Assembly (NCBI RefSeq): GCF_002087085.1
Contig: NZ_MWQY01000004.1
Location: 62,001 to 126,000 of the forward strand
DNA: 64,000 bases
Source of the DNA: Marispirochaeta aestuarii
GTDB taxonomy: Bacteria; Spirochaetota; Spirochaetia; JC444; Marispirochaetaceae
Reading direction: 5' to 3'
The notes below the pieces were generated by a model that worked only from the letters and a program-made list of their open reading frames with translations, searched no databases and was not told the origin of the DNA. The translations under genes and the position numbers were made by a program. Positions 32,669 through 40,999 of this stretch are shown one piece after another (positions within the stretch are counted from its first letter, which is position 1; each line of letters starts with the position of its first letter).

Positions 32669-34436
32669 CATTACCATCAACTCACTCCCGGTCAGCGTGG
32701 ACAGGAACATGACCATCCTCGAGGCGGCCAGGAAAACAGGCATCCGCATACCGACCCTCTGTTTTCTCGAAGGACACGCTCCCCTGGGAGCCTGCCGGGT
32801 CTGCGTCGTAGAAGTGGAAGGGGCGAAAACCCTGATGCCCGCCTGCGCCACCCCGGTACAGGACGGCATGTCAATAAAAACCAACAGCCGCCGTGTACGG
32901 GAGGCCCGCCGCATGGTTGTGGAACTGCTGTTGAGCGAGCACAACGGCGACTGCAAATACTGCGACCGGGGTGAGGACTGTGAACTGAAAGATCTGGCCA
33001 TCGAACTGGGAATCGAGGATGAGCGCTTCAGCGGAGAGCGGCTGGAACCCACCCTGGACGATTCCACCCCGGCGCTTACCAGGGAAGCATCAAAGTGCAT
33101 AAAGTGCCGGCGCTGCGTAACCGTCTGCAACGAGGTACAGGGGGTTGGAGCGCTGTTTCCCCAGTATCGGGGCTTCTCTGCTGTTATAGGACCTGCCTTC
33201 AGCCGGCCCCTGGACAGTGTAGCCTGCGTGCAGTGCGGCCAGTGCGCCGCGGTCTGCCCCGTGGGGGCCATAACCGAACGCAACCACATAGACGCGGTCT
33301 GGGCAGCCCTGGACGACCCCGGTAAACACGTGGTCGTGCAGACCGCCCCGGCAATCAGAGCCGCCCTGGGAGAGGAGTTCGGCCTGGAACCCGGCACCCT
33401 GGTGACCGGCAGGATGGTGAGCGCCCTCCGGGCTATGGGCTTTGACGCGGTCTTTGATACCAACTTTGCAGCAGACCTTACAATCATGGAAGAGGGCAGC
33501 GAGCTGCTCATGCGCCTGACCAGACTCCTCAAGAACCATGAGAAAGCCGCCCTTCCCCAGTTCTCATCCTGTTCCCCCGGCTGGATCAAATACCTGGAGT
33601 ACTACTATCCCGAGATGATCCCCAACGTTTCATCATGCAAGTCCCCCCAGCAGATGTTCGGTGCCCTGGCAAAAACCTATTACGCCGACAAAATCGGTAA
33701 GAAAGCGGAAGAGATCACCGTGGTTTCGGTAATGCCCTGTACGGCCAAGAAGTTCGAAGCCCTGCGGCCTGAAATGCGGGATTCCGGAGTCCAGGACGTG
33801 GACTACGTCCTGACCACCCGGGAGCTGGCACGGATGATAAAGGGAAGCGGCGTCGCCTTTACCGAACTTCCCGAGGGAGAGATGGACGCCCCACTGGGAC
33901 TCTCCTCCGGTGCGGCGGACATTTTTGCCAATACCGGCGGCGTTATGGAAGCCGCCCTGCGCACTGTTTATGAGCTCGTTACCGGACGTCCCCTGCCAGG
34001 AGAAAACCTTCATGTTCAGCCCCTTGCAGGTCTGGAAGGGATAAAAGAGGCCTCCCTGATTCTGGAGAACGTCAAGCCGGAGTTCGATTTTCTTGAAGAG
34101 GTAGAGGTTCGTGTAGCCGTTGCCCACGGCCTGGGGAATGCAGGAAAACTCCTGAACAGGATTCAGGCCGGAAAAGGGGACTACCACTTTGTCGAGATCA
34201 TGACCTGCCCCGGCGGCTGCATCGGCGGCGGCGGACAGCCCCGTTTTACCGATGATTCGGTCAGACAGAAGAGGATCGAGGCAATCTACAAGGAGGATGA
34301 GGGCAAACCGATACGGAAGTCCCACGAAAATCCGGCCATAACCCGGATCTACGAGGAGTATCTGGGAGAACCGTTGAGCGAACGCTCTCATCATCTGCTG
34401 CATACGAAGTACAATGCCCGGGAAGTAGTGCAGTAG
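32661..34436 (+). CDS. hydA: [FeFe] hydrogenase catalytic subunit (M3 type, trimeric class)
   Basis: 591 residues from the ATG at 32661 (AAAAGGAGG 6-8 nt upstream, 8-bp overlap with hydB); the longer in-frame extension to 32544 is not needed. Clusters in order: [2Fe-2S] domain (CFLEGHAPLGACRVC), His-ligated [4Fe-4S] (HNGDCKYC, residue 94), two [4Fe-4S] (CIKCRRCVTVC and CVQCGQCAAVCP), then the H-cluster domain with L1 SSCSPGW (about 303), L2 MPCTAKKFE (about 359) and L3 EIMTCPGGCIGGGGQP (about 512). L1 differs from the TSCCPGW of clostridial monomeric enzymes. It makes or consumes H2 as part of the HydABC complex. No maturases (HydEFG) lie in the window. Confidence 0.95.
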   Translation: MYNITINSLPVSVDRNMTILEAARKTGIRIPTLCFLEGHAPLGACRVCVVEVEGAKTLMPACATPVQDGMSIKTNSRRVREARRMVVELLLSEHNGDCKYCDRGEDCELKDLAIELGIEDERFSGERLEPTLDDSTPALTREASKCIKCRRCVTVCNEVQGVGALFPQYRGFSAVIGPAFSRPLDSVACVQCGQCAAVCPVGAITERNHIDAVWAALDDPGKHVVVQTAPAIRAALGEEFGLEPGTLVTGRMVSALRAMGFDAVFDTNFAADLTIMEEGSELLMRLTRLLKNHEKAALPQFSSCSPGWIKYLEYYYPEMIPNVSSCKSPQQMFGALAKTYYADKIGKKAEEITVVSVMPCTAKKFEALRPEMRDSGVQDVDYVLTTRELARMIKGSGVAFTELPEGEMDAPLGLSSGAADIFANTGGVMEAALRTVYELVTGRPLPGENLHVQPLAGLEGIKEASLILENVKPEFDFLEEVEVRVAVAHGLGNAGKLLNRIQAGKGDYHFVEIMTCPGGCIGGGGQPRFTDDSVRQKRIEAIYKEDEGKPIRKSHENPAITRIYEEYLGEPLSERSHHLLHTKYNAREVVQ

Positions 34437-34462
34437 CAGAACAATCCGGCAAAATAATCAGC

Positions 34463-34490
34463 GGACGGTGTCTTCGGGCACCGTCCTTTT
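34463..34490 (+). terminator. Rho-independent terminator of hydCBA
   Basis: 8-bp stem GGACGGTG / CACCGTCC, loop TCTTCGGG, then TTTT. Confidence 0.88.
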
Positions 34491-34501
34491 GTCATCAGGG
34501 A

Positions 34502-34530
34502 TTGCATGGAAACGCGCATCAGGATAATAT
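34502..34530 (+). promoter_or_regulatory. Promoter of the MATE-marR operon
   Basis: TTGCAT (34502-34507), 17-bp spacer, TAATAT (34525-34530). The predicted start falls within the palindrome that begins at the next base. Confidence 0.7.
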
Positions 34531-34546
34531 AGTTGCAATTGCAACT
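34531..34546. promoter_or_regulatory. MarR-type operator (16-bp perfect palindrome)
   Basis: AGTTGCAATTGCAACT is fully symmetric and abuts the -10 hexamer, covering the transcription start. The operon it controls ends with a MarR-family gene, so autoregulation with ligand-induced release of the pump gene is the natural reading. Confidence 0.7.
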
Positions 34547-34571
34547 TTCTGTTCGCAGGAAAGGATCTTTC

Positions 34572-35990
34572 ATGAAAACGCTCAACAATCAGAATGATCG
34601 CTATATTCGCATGACAACCGAACCCGTATCGAAGCTCATTACAAGCCTCGCCACTCCGACCATCATGAGCATGCTCGTAAGCGCATTCTACAACACGGCG
34701 GATACCTACTTCGTCGGAAAAATCAATACAAGTGCGACCGGTGCGGTGGGGATTGTTTTTTCCCTGATGATTATCATTCAGGTAGTGGGAATAATGATCG
34801 GGGTCGGCTCCGGCAGCTACATTGCACGACTTCTGGGAAAAAGACAGGCAGACAGGGCAAGCAGGGCCACATCCACCGCCTTTTTCATGGTCATTGCCTG
34901 GGGCATCGGCCTGACTGTTCTCGGTGAAATCTTCCTCGATCCATTTATGCGGCTGTTGGGTTCAACGGAAACGATACTGCCCTACGCCAAATCCTACGGG
35001 GGAATCATCCTGCTGGGAGCTCCCTACATGGCGGCCAGCTTCGTTATGAATACCAACCTCCGATCGGAAGGAAACGCCCTCCTGGCGATGATCGGTATTG
35101 TCAGCGGTGCTGTTGTGAATATCATTCTGGACCCGATCTTCATCTTCGGTTTCCGTATGGGTATCGCCGGGGCGGCGACGGCGACCATAATAAGTCAGCT
35201 GATCAGTTTCCTTATTCTCCTGTCCCACTACATCAGACGACGAAGCACCCTTCGGATACATCCGAAGAATATTCTGTTCGAAAAGGAGATGTTCCGTGAG
35301 ATCCTGGGTTCCGGGCTGCCCTCATTTTTCAGGCAGTCCGTTGCAATTCTGGCTGCCATTATTCTGAACACCTGCGCCGGCGTTTACGGTGACGCCGCTG
35401 TAGCGGGTATGTCCGTGGTGAATAGGATTATCCTGTTCCTGGGTTCGGCCCTTATCGGTTTCGGCCAGGGATTCCAGCCGGTGGCGGCTTTCAACTATGC
35501 CGCCGGATTCGGACGGCGGGTTTATGATGCCTTCTGGTTCGCGGTAAAAACCGGCACAGTGTTTCTTCTGATTTTCTCGACCGCCGCGTGCATTTTCGCC
35601 CCCCAGATTATAAGACTCTTCAGGAATGATCCCGAGGTAATCCGCATCGGTGCTCTGGCCCTGCGACTGCAGTGCGTCACGTTTCCCTTTTCCGCCTTTA
35701 TCGTAATGTCCAACATGATGTTTCAATACATAGGAAAGCCCGCAAAGGCCTCATTGCTGGCCCTGTCCCGGCAGGGGCTGGTGTTCATACCGGTAATCAT
35801 GATCCTTTCACAAGTCCTCGGTTTGAGGGGAATACAGATGAGTCAGGCCCTGTCGGACGGAACGACCTTCCTGATTGCTGTTCCACTGACGGCGGGGACC
35901 CTCAAAGTACTGAAAAACCCGGAACCCCTTCATGAAACCGGCGAAATCCCCGGAAGAGGAAGCCTGAGAGACTGCACTCAGAATGCCTGA
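34572..35990 (+). CDS. MATE-family multidrug/Na+ antiporter
   Basis: 472-residue inner-membrane efflux protein with about twelve hydrophobic segments. The MATE repeats are clear (PTIMSMLVSAFYNTADTYFVG in the first half; FFRQSVAILAAIILN and the GFQPVAAFNYAAG region in the second). I start it at the ATG at 34572 (AGGAAAGGA upstream); an in-frame extension to 34533 would begin inside the operator. Followed after 14 bp by a MarR gene, so expression is likely drug-inducible. Confidence 0.93.
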   Translation: MKTLNNQNDRYIRMTTEPVSKLITSLATPTIMSMLVSAFYNTADTYFVGKINTSATGAVGIVFSLMIIIQVVGIMIGVGSGSYIARLLGKRQADRASRATSTAFFMVIAWGIGLTVLGEIFLDPFMRLLGSTETILPYAKSYGGIILLGAPYMAASFVMNTNLRSEGNALLAMIGIVSGAVVNIILDPIFIFGFRMGIAGAATATIISQLISFLILLSHYIRRRSTLRIHPKNILFEKEMFREILGSGLPSFFRQSVAILAAIILNTCAGVYGDAAVAGMSVVNRIILFLGSALIGFGQGFQPVAAFNYAAGFGRRVYDAFWFAVKTGTVFLLIFSTAACIFAPQIIRLFRNDPEVIRIGALALRLQCVTFPFSAFIVMSNMMFQYIGKPAKASLLALSRQGLVFIPVIMILSQVLGLRGIQMSQALSDGTTFLIAVPLTAGTLKVLKNPEPLHETGEIPGRGSLRDCTQNA

Positions 35991-36004
35991 GGAGAAGAAC
36001 GAGC

Positions 36005-36463
36005 ATGAACAGACCCACCATACTCCGATACATATCCATTCTGTACCGCTTCAGCCAGATCCATATCGCCCAGCAGCTGAAACCCCATAAAATCGGATCG
36101 GGACAATACCCTTTTATATTCTCAGTCTGCCGGAATCCCGGGATTAACCAGGACGGGCTTTCGGAACGGCTCCTTATCGACAAAGGGACCACCGCAAAGG
36201 CGGTAAAAATCCTTGAAGCCGGAGGCTTTCTGCGCAGGGAACAGGACCCTGCCGACCGCCGCGTATACCGGCTCTATGCCACTCCCGAAGGTGAGAAACT
36301 GGGAAAAACCCTGGAGTCGATTCTTCCCCTGTGGCAGGAACTGCTGTGGAAGGGTTTCAGCCGGCAGGAAAAGGAGCAGGCCTATTCCCTGGTTCAGCGT
36401 ATGTCCGAAAACGCAAAAGACTTCCTGACCCGTTCCGCGGAGGAGAACAGTGCCCCTTACTGA
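36005..36463 (+). CDS. MarR-family regulator of the adjacent MATE pump
   Basis: 152 residues with the winged-helix core (NQDGLSERLLIDKGTTAKAV for HTH; wing EQDPADRRVYRLYATPEG with the typical DxRxxR pattern, about 75-95). GAGGAGAA lies 7-8 nt upstream of the ATG. Co-transcribed with the pump and expected to bind the palindrome at 34531-34546. Its last 7 bp overlap the convergent anti-sigma gene. Confidence 0.92.
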   Translation: MNRPTILRYISILYRFSQIHIAQQLKPHKIGSGQYPFIFSVCRNPGINQDGLSERLLIDKGTTAKAVKILEAGGFLRREQDPADRRVYRLYATPEGEKLGKTLESILPLWQELLWKGFSRQEKEQAYSLVQRMSENAKDFLTRSAEENSAPY

Positions 36464-36858
36464 AACCAGCTGCTTTCATACCCGGGATCGCTGGAATCTG
36501 CGTGCTCGAAAAGACCGCCATCAATAACGGATTCAGCGAGTTCCCGGAAATATGCCCGGCGCAGGGCGGCATCCTGGATTCGCGGGAGAGCGAAGAATCC
36601 TCCGACCGCCAGCATGAACATGAAAACCGCCGCCGCGCTAAGCAGAGCAGGCTTGCGTCGGGAAGCAGCAGCACAGACAGGATTCCGTTCCGAAACAGGG
36701 GAGGACACTTCCCGTCCGTACGCGGCAATGATACGGCGGTACAGCTTCAGGTTTTCTGAACAAAAAGAGCATACCTCCAGATGATCCCGTACCCCCACGG
36801 AAAACTCATTCCCTGAATCAAGCTCGTTTTGTATCTTTTTCCATTCTCTGCATTTCAT
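36457..36858 (-). CDS. Zinc-binding anti-sigma factor (ZAS type), membrane-anchored
   Basis: 133 residues from the ATG at 36858 (GGAG 6 nt upstream; an ATG at 36870 is an alternative). The N-terminus has Cys3, His26, Cys30 and Cys33, matching the HX3CX2C zinc motif that clamps ECF sigma factors. One membrane segment follows (about 70-92), then a short periplasmic tail. It overlaps the sigma gene by 41 bp, so it is coupled to it. Expected to hold the sigma factor inactive until a periplasmic signal arrives. Confidence 0.85.
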   Translation of the reverse strand: MKCREWKKIQNELDSGNEFSVGVRDHLEVCSFCSENLKLYRRIIAAYGREVSSPVSERNPVCAAASRRKPALLSAAAVFMFMLAVGGFFALPRIQDAALRRAYFRELAESVIDGGLFEHADSSDPGYESSWFQ

Positions 36859-37414
36859 TGCCTTCTCCATCTTTCCCCAACATGCGCCTGCCTGTTTTTA
36901 TCATTGTGTTTCTGGCCCGATGCAGCCGGGACTTGACAGTCCCTTCCGGAATTCCCATCAGTTCAGCCACATCCTTCAAGGAGTACCCTTCGATCTCCTT
37001 CAGTAAAATGAGACTGCGTTCTTCTTCCTTCATTCTGTTCAGGACCTTATATAAAAAATGACGGTCTTCAGCCTCCATACTGCCTTGTTCGGGACTCCAG
37101 GGTCCCGGGATCTCCGGCACAGCATAAACAAGATGCTTGCGCCTTTTGGCCAGAGACCGAAGATGATCGATTCCCTTGTTCCGTGTCAGGCGATACAGAT
37201 ACGTAGTGAACTCTGCCGCATGAGAAAAATTCTTCACCCCCCCGGCAAGGGCTATCAATACTTCCTGCTCCGTCTCTTCCGCCTCGTCAGGCCAGCCGCC
37301 AAAGACGCCAAAGATGATGCGCCGGATAAACCGCCGATGACGGGAGACGAGCATCTCGAATGCGACCTCGTCTCCCGAATCAATAAACTGTTTAATCAGG
37401 TCAGAGTCGGACAC
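36818..37414 (-). CDS. ECF-type RNA polymerase sigma factor
   Basis: 198 residues from a GTG at 37414. Region 2 (FEMLVSRHRRFIRRIIFG, then YLYRLTRNKGIDHLRS) and region 4 (GYSLKDVAELMGIPEGTVKSRLHRAR) are intact. It starts 6 bp after the gene for the periplasmic protein and overlaps the anti-sigma gene, so the three are one unit. No strong ribosome site of its own, which fits coupled translation. Confidence 0.93.
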   Translation of the reverse strand: MSDSDLIKQFIDSGDEVAFEMLVSRHRRFIRRIIFGVFGGWPDEAEETEQEVLIALAGGVKNFSHAAEFTTYLYRLTRNKGIDHLRSLAKRRKHLVYAVPEIPGPWSPEQGSMEAEDRHFLYKVLNRMKEEERSLILLKEIEGYSLKDVAELMGIPEGTVKSRLHRARNTMIKTGRRMLGKDGEGNEMQRMEKDTKRA

Positions 37415-37420
37415 AGAATA

Positions 37421-37984
37421 CTATCGCCGCCCTGAAGACCCGGAGCCACCGGAGGAACCGGCATCACCTGAAGAACCGGACGACCCGGCCCCCCCGCCGC
37501 TTCCCGTTCCGGAGCTTTCACCGGAATTGCGGGATGAACGGGACTCCCTGTTTTCCGCCGGTTCATTGCCGGAGGGAATGTCTCCGGTACGAGTTGAAGT
37601 TTGCCGGCGATATTCATTTCGATATCGCAGGAATTCCATCCATTTCTCCTCGCCCAGCAGCCGACGCATTTCCATGGTTCGTTCAATATTCTGCATTTCG
37701 ACCTTCAGTTTCAACTCCAGGGACTCCCGAAGCAGCTCTTCTATCCGCTTCATATCCGGATTTCTGTCAAGCAGCATCCTTTCGAGTCGTGCCTGGAGTA
37801 TCTTCTGTTCCGCTCCTGCCGTAATGACGACATCGATCCTGTCCCTGTCCATATCCCGGAGCCGGTCTCTGGTTGCAGTGGACAGTCGAAGCCGGTCAAG
37901 GATTTGACTGTCCGGTAAATCCTGGGCTTCTGCAATGACGACAAATACCAGGAGAACTGCCATGAGGACAATAATTTTTTTCAT
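37421..37984 (-). CDS. Periplasmic helical protein, Spy/CpxP/CnrX-like, with Gly/Ser-rich tail
   Basis: 187 residues from the ATG at 37984 (GGGAGGTG about 8 nt upstream); the frame upstream of this ATG runs into lplA and is not used. A signal peptide (MKKIIVLMAVLLVFVVIAEA, cleavage near Ala20) exports it. The mature part is a charged alpha-helical hairpin (about 25-130), recalling the metal- or misfold-sensing fold of Spy, CpxP, ZraP and CnrX. The last 40 residues are Gly/Ser repeats (SGTGSGGGAGSSGSSG). Its place directly before an ECF sigma and anti-sigma suggests it senses envelope stress or metals for them. Fold assignment is moderate. Confidence 0.75.
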   Translation of the reverse strand: MKKIIVLMAVLLVFVVIAEAQDLPDSQILDRLRLSTATRDRLRDMDRDRIDVVITAGAEQKILQARLERMLLDRNPDMKRIEELLRESLELKLKVEMQNIERTMEMRRLLGEEKWMEFLRYRNEYRRQTSTRTGDIPSGNEPAENRESRSSRNSGESSGTGSGGGAGSSGSSGDAGSSGGSGSSGRR

Positions 37985-38018
37985 ATCCGTACACCTCCCA
38001 TTCAATGGAATCTGTACA

Positions 38019-38864
38019 TTAGTCGGTGGAGGGGCCCTCCAGGTTCCATAACTGATCGACTTTTTGTCCGAAAAACGAAGAACTGACAATTCTTCCCTTC
38101 ACCACATCCAATCGGATACTCCGGTCTTCGAAAAGAAGATCAAAGGCGAAACGGGGCGTCCGGCCGAAGATCCACTCCCAGGAGGAGAACTCTTCCATCC
38201 TGTGCCGGCTGTTGCGGTAAAGCTCAGCTTCCGGCGGGATCTCCTCCCACACACCGCGGTTGAAGCTCTGCACCAGGGTATGGATGACATGCTCGACTCT
38301 GAGCTCCGGAACCACCTGGTTCAGGCAGAGCACCGGCGACCTGACCGAAGCCACACCCTTCCCCTCGATTCCGGGAAAACTCGGTTTGAGGGCGGAACTC
38401 AGAAGGGAGAGGTCCGAGGAGATCAACAGGGTCCCGTGGTGCAGGGCCTTCTCCTTTGTAAGGCGATAGGCGCTGCCGGAGAATTTTTTTCCCCCCGCCA
38501 CCAGGTCGTTTCTCTCGGTCACCTCAGCGGAGATTCCCAGCTTTGCCAGGGATTCGATGATCCGGCGGGAGTTCTGAACCTTGTCATAGCCACGGCGAGG
38601 CTGAATAAAGGTGTAATTCAGGTTTCCGGGATCGTGGTAGACCGTCCCGCCGCCCGTGTAGCGCCGGACCAGGGGCATTCCATATCGCCGCAGAACCCGC
38701 AGATCGGCCTCAAGAAAGGGGTTCTGGGATCGGCCTATCACCACGCAGGGCCGGTTCACATACAACAGCAGCATCTCTTGATTCGGATCACAGCTTTCAA
38801 AGAGAAAACGCTCCGCCGCCAGATTGGCAAAGGGGTCCCCGGACCCCAGCAGGAGGACCCGCAT
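38019..38864 (-). CDS. lplA: Lipoate-protein ligase A
   Basis: 281 residues. Attaches lipoate to lipoyl domains of 2-oxoacid dehydrogenases or GcvH. Motifs: VNRPCVVIGRSQNPF, RRYTGGGTVYHD (the RRxxGGGxVYHD signature), and the catalytic Lys in AGGKKFSGSA. A C-terminal accessory domain is present (about 200-281), so it is a full-length bifunctional LplA. The start overlaps the end of the ABC exporter gene (TGATG). Confidence 0.95.
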   Translation of the reverse strand: MRVLLLGSGDPFANLAAERFLFESCDPNQEMLLLYVNRPCVVIGRSQNPFLEADLRVLRRYGMPLVRRYTGGGTVYHDPGNLNYTFIQPRRGYDKVQNSRRIIESLAKLGISAEVTERNDLVAGGKKFSGSAYRLTKEKALHHGTLLISSDLSLLSSALKPSFPGIEGKGVASVRSPVLCLNQVVPELRVEHVIHTLVQSFNRGVWEEIPPEAELYRNSRHRMEEFSSWEWIFGRTPRFAFDLLFEDRSIRLDVVKGRIVSSSFFGQKVDQLWNLEGPSTD

Positions 38865-40999
38865 CAGGCTTCCCGGACAGCCGCAGCGCCGCTGTACTGG
38901 AGCCGGTACAGGTTGTAGTAGAGTCCTTTAAGGGCGATAAGCTCTTCGTGCTTCCCCTGCTCCACCAGGTGTCCATGGCTCAGGACCAGGATACGGTCCG
39001 CATTTTTTATGGTGGAGAGACGGTGGGCGATTACCAGGGAGGTGCGTCCTTCCAGCAGCACCTTGAGGGCGCTCTGTATAAGCCGCTCCGTTTCGGTGTC
39101 CACGTTGGAGGTCGCTTCATCAAGGATCAGGACCCGGGGATTCTGGGCGATAACCCGGGCGAAAGAGATCAGCTGCTTCTGCCCGGTGGATATGTTGCTA
39201 CCCCTCTCCTGCAGCATGGTATCGTAGCCCTGGGGCAGCTTCTCGATAAAACTATGGGCGTTTACCATCCTTGCCGCTTCTATGACCTCCTCCCGGGGAA
39301 TCGGGGCGCCCAGGGTAATGTTTTCCTCGATGGTTCCGGAAAAAAGGAACACGTCCTGCTGCACCGGCTGAATAAGACTCCGCAAGGCTGCCAGGGAGAG
39401 ATCCCTGATGTCCATCCCGTCCAGGAGGATCCTGCCTTTCTGGATGTCCCAGAAGCGGGTCAGCAGGTTCGCGATGGTTGTTTTACCTGCTCCGGTGTAA
39501 CCCACAACCGCCACGGTCTCCCCCGGATTCACCGAGAAAGAGAGATTCTTGAGCACCGGTTCATCGGGAACGTAGGCAAAATCGACTCCCTGGAACTGCA
39601 GTTCACCCCTGACATCCCCGGTATTATGCATCTGCCGGGTTCCCATGTCCGGTATTTCCTGCCGGGTATCCAGGATTCCGAAGATCCGTTCCCCCCCGGC
39701 CATGGCGGACTGCATGATGGTGAACTTTTCCGAGAGATCCATAACCGGCTGGTAGAACATCCTGATCAGGCTGATAAAGGCTATCAGCACCCCCAGGGAG
39801 ACCGAAAGCTCCACGAACATTCCGGCACCATAATAGAGAATCACCCCGGTGGAAATGGTGGTAAGAAAATCGATGGAAGCCCGAAATGGGGCGAACACGA
39901 AAAGCTCCTTCATGGAGGCGTCGTAAAGCTCGTCGTTCCTCTGGTTAAAAGCCTCTCCCACAGCTTTTTCCCGGCCGAACATCTGCACAACCTCCATTCC
40001 GGAAAGGTGTTCGGAGAGATAGGCGTTGACCTTCGCCACACCGGAGCGTACAAGGCGGTAGGCCTCCCGGGCTTTGACCCGGAAGTAGAGGGTCGCGATA
40101 ATCACCGGGGGCAGAGTGAATACGGTAATGGTGGCAAGCCGGGGATTCATCAGATAGAGGGTTACCACGACCCCTATCATCAGGCTGAAGTTCTTGATAA
40201 AGGAGATCGCAACGGTGGCGAAGAGTTCGTTGATGGTATCCACGTCGCTGGTCAACCGGGACACGAGACTCCCCACCGGGGTCCGCTGCAGGTAGGCCAG
40301 GGACTGACGGAGCAGATGACCCAGCAGGGACAGCCGTAAATCCCGCATTACGTTCTGCCCCAGGGCTGCCATGATATAGATCTGCAGGAAGGTAAAGACC
40401 AGGTTGCCCCCCAGGAGTCCCAGGTAAAACCAGGCATTACCGGCAATTCCAAGGCGGTCCGCGCGCCTGAGCAGTCTTCGTTCCCCGGCATCGAAGGAAT
40501 TCAGCACTTCCCTGGTAAGGGCGAAGCCTCCGCCTTCCCGCTGAATCCCGTTTCTGTCCGGATCCAGCAGTCCCAGTACCCGACCCCATTCCTCCGAAGA
40601 ATAATCTTCAGGCAGGACAAGATACCACCCACCCTCCTCCAGGGCGCCGGCATCCCGCAGGCGGCGCTTCTCCTCCCCCGAAAGGGACGAGGCGATATCC
40701 TGGGGCAGATATACGCGTCCGTCATTGCCGGCGACAACAGCAGGATCATCAAGACGTGCCTTGAGTCCGGCCCCTTCGGCTCCGCTGTCCTTTTGGGGAC
40801 TGTAGCGCAGGTAGTAGCCCATTATATGCCGGTCGATGGCCCGCTGCAGCACCACGGGACCGGCGAGTTCTGCAACTGTGGCCGCCAGCAGAGCGATAAC
40901 GGCAACCAGGGCAAGGGCCTTGTAGGGTTTCAGGTACCCCGCAAGACGGCGGACGATCTTCCAGTCGAAGGCCTTTATTTGAAGCTCCCCGCTCCTCAT
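38864..40999 (-). CDS. ABC exporter half-transporter, consensus-Walker B subunit with large extracytoplasmic insert
   Basis: 711 residues: a six-helix transmembrane domain fused to an ATPase. Between helices 1 and 2 there is an insert of about 110 residues (about 65-180), so one extracytoplasmic loop is a small domain, as in BmrD-type subunits. ATPase motifs: Walker A GYTGAGKTT, a non-canonical signature STGQKQL instead of LSGGQ, Walker B ILILDEATSNVD with catalytic Glu, and H-loop AHRLS. The deviant signature pairs with the deviant Walker B of the neighbour, giving one degenerate and one active ATP site. 4-bp overlap with the partner gene. Confidence 0.93.
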   Translation of the reverse strand: MRSGELQIKAFDWKIVRRLAGYLKPYKALALVAVIALLAATVAELAGPVVLQRAIDRHIMGYYLRYSPQKDSGAEGAGLKARLDDPAVVAGNDGRVYLPQDIASSLSGEEKRRLRDAGALEEGGWYLVLPEDYSSEEWGRVLGLLDPDRNGIQREGGGFALTREVLNSFDAGERRLLRRADRLGIAGNAWFYLGLLGGNLVFTFLQIYIMAALGQNVMRDLRLSLLGHLLRQSLAYLQRTPVGSLVSRLTSDVDTINELFATVAISFIKNFSLMIGVVVTLYLMNPRLATITVFTLPPVIIATLYFRVKAREAYRLVRSGVAKVNAYLSEHLSGMEVVQMFGREKAVGEAFNQRNDELYDASMKELFVFAPFRASIDFLTTISTGVILYYGAGMFVELSVSLGVLIAFISLIRMFYQPVMDLSEKFTIMQSAMAGGERIFGILDTRQEIPDMGTRQMHNTGDVRGELQFQGVDFAYVPDEPVLKNLSFSVNPGETVAVVGYTGAGKTTIANLLTRFWDIQKGRILLDGMDIRDLSLAALRSLIQPVQQDVFLFSGTIEENITLGAPIPREEVIEAARMVNAHSFIEKLPQGYDTMLQERGSNISTGQKQLISFARVIAQNPRVLILDEATSNVDTETERLIQSALKVLLEGRTSLVIAHRLSTIKNADRILVLSHGHLVEQGKHEELIALKGLYYNLYRLQYSGAAAVREA

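Noticed and set aside
38948-40339. Long open frame of 463 codons on the plus strand, opposite the ABC exporter gene
   Set aside because: It lies fully antisense to a gene with all ABC motifs, has His/Gly/Gln-rich composition typical of a complementary-strand shadow, and has no recognisable domain.
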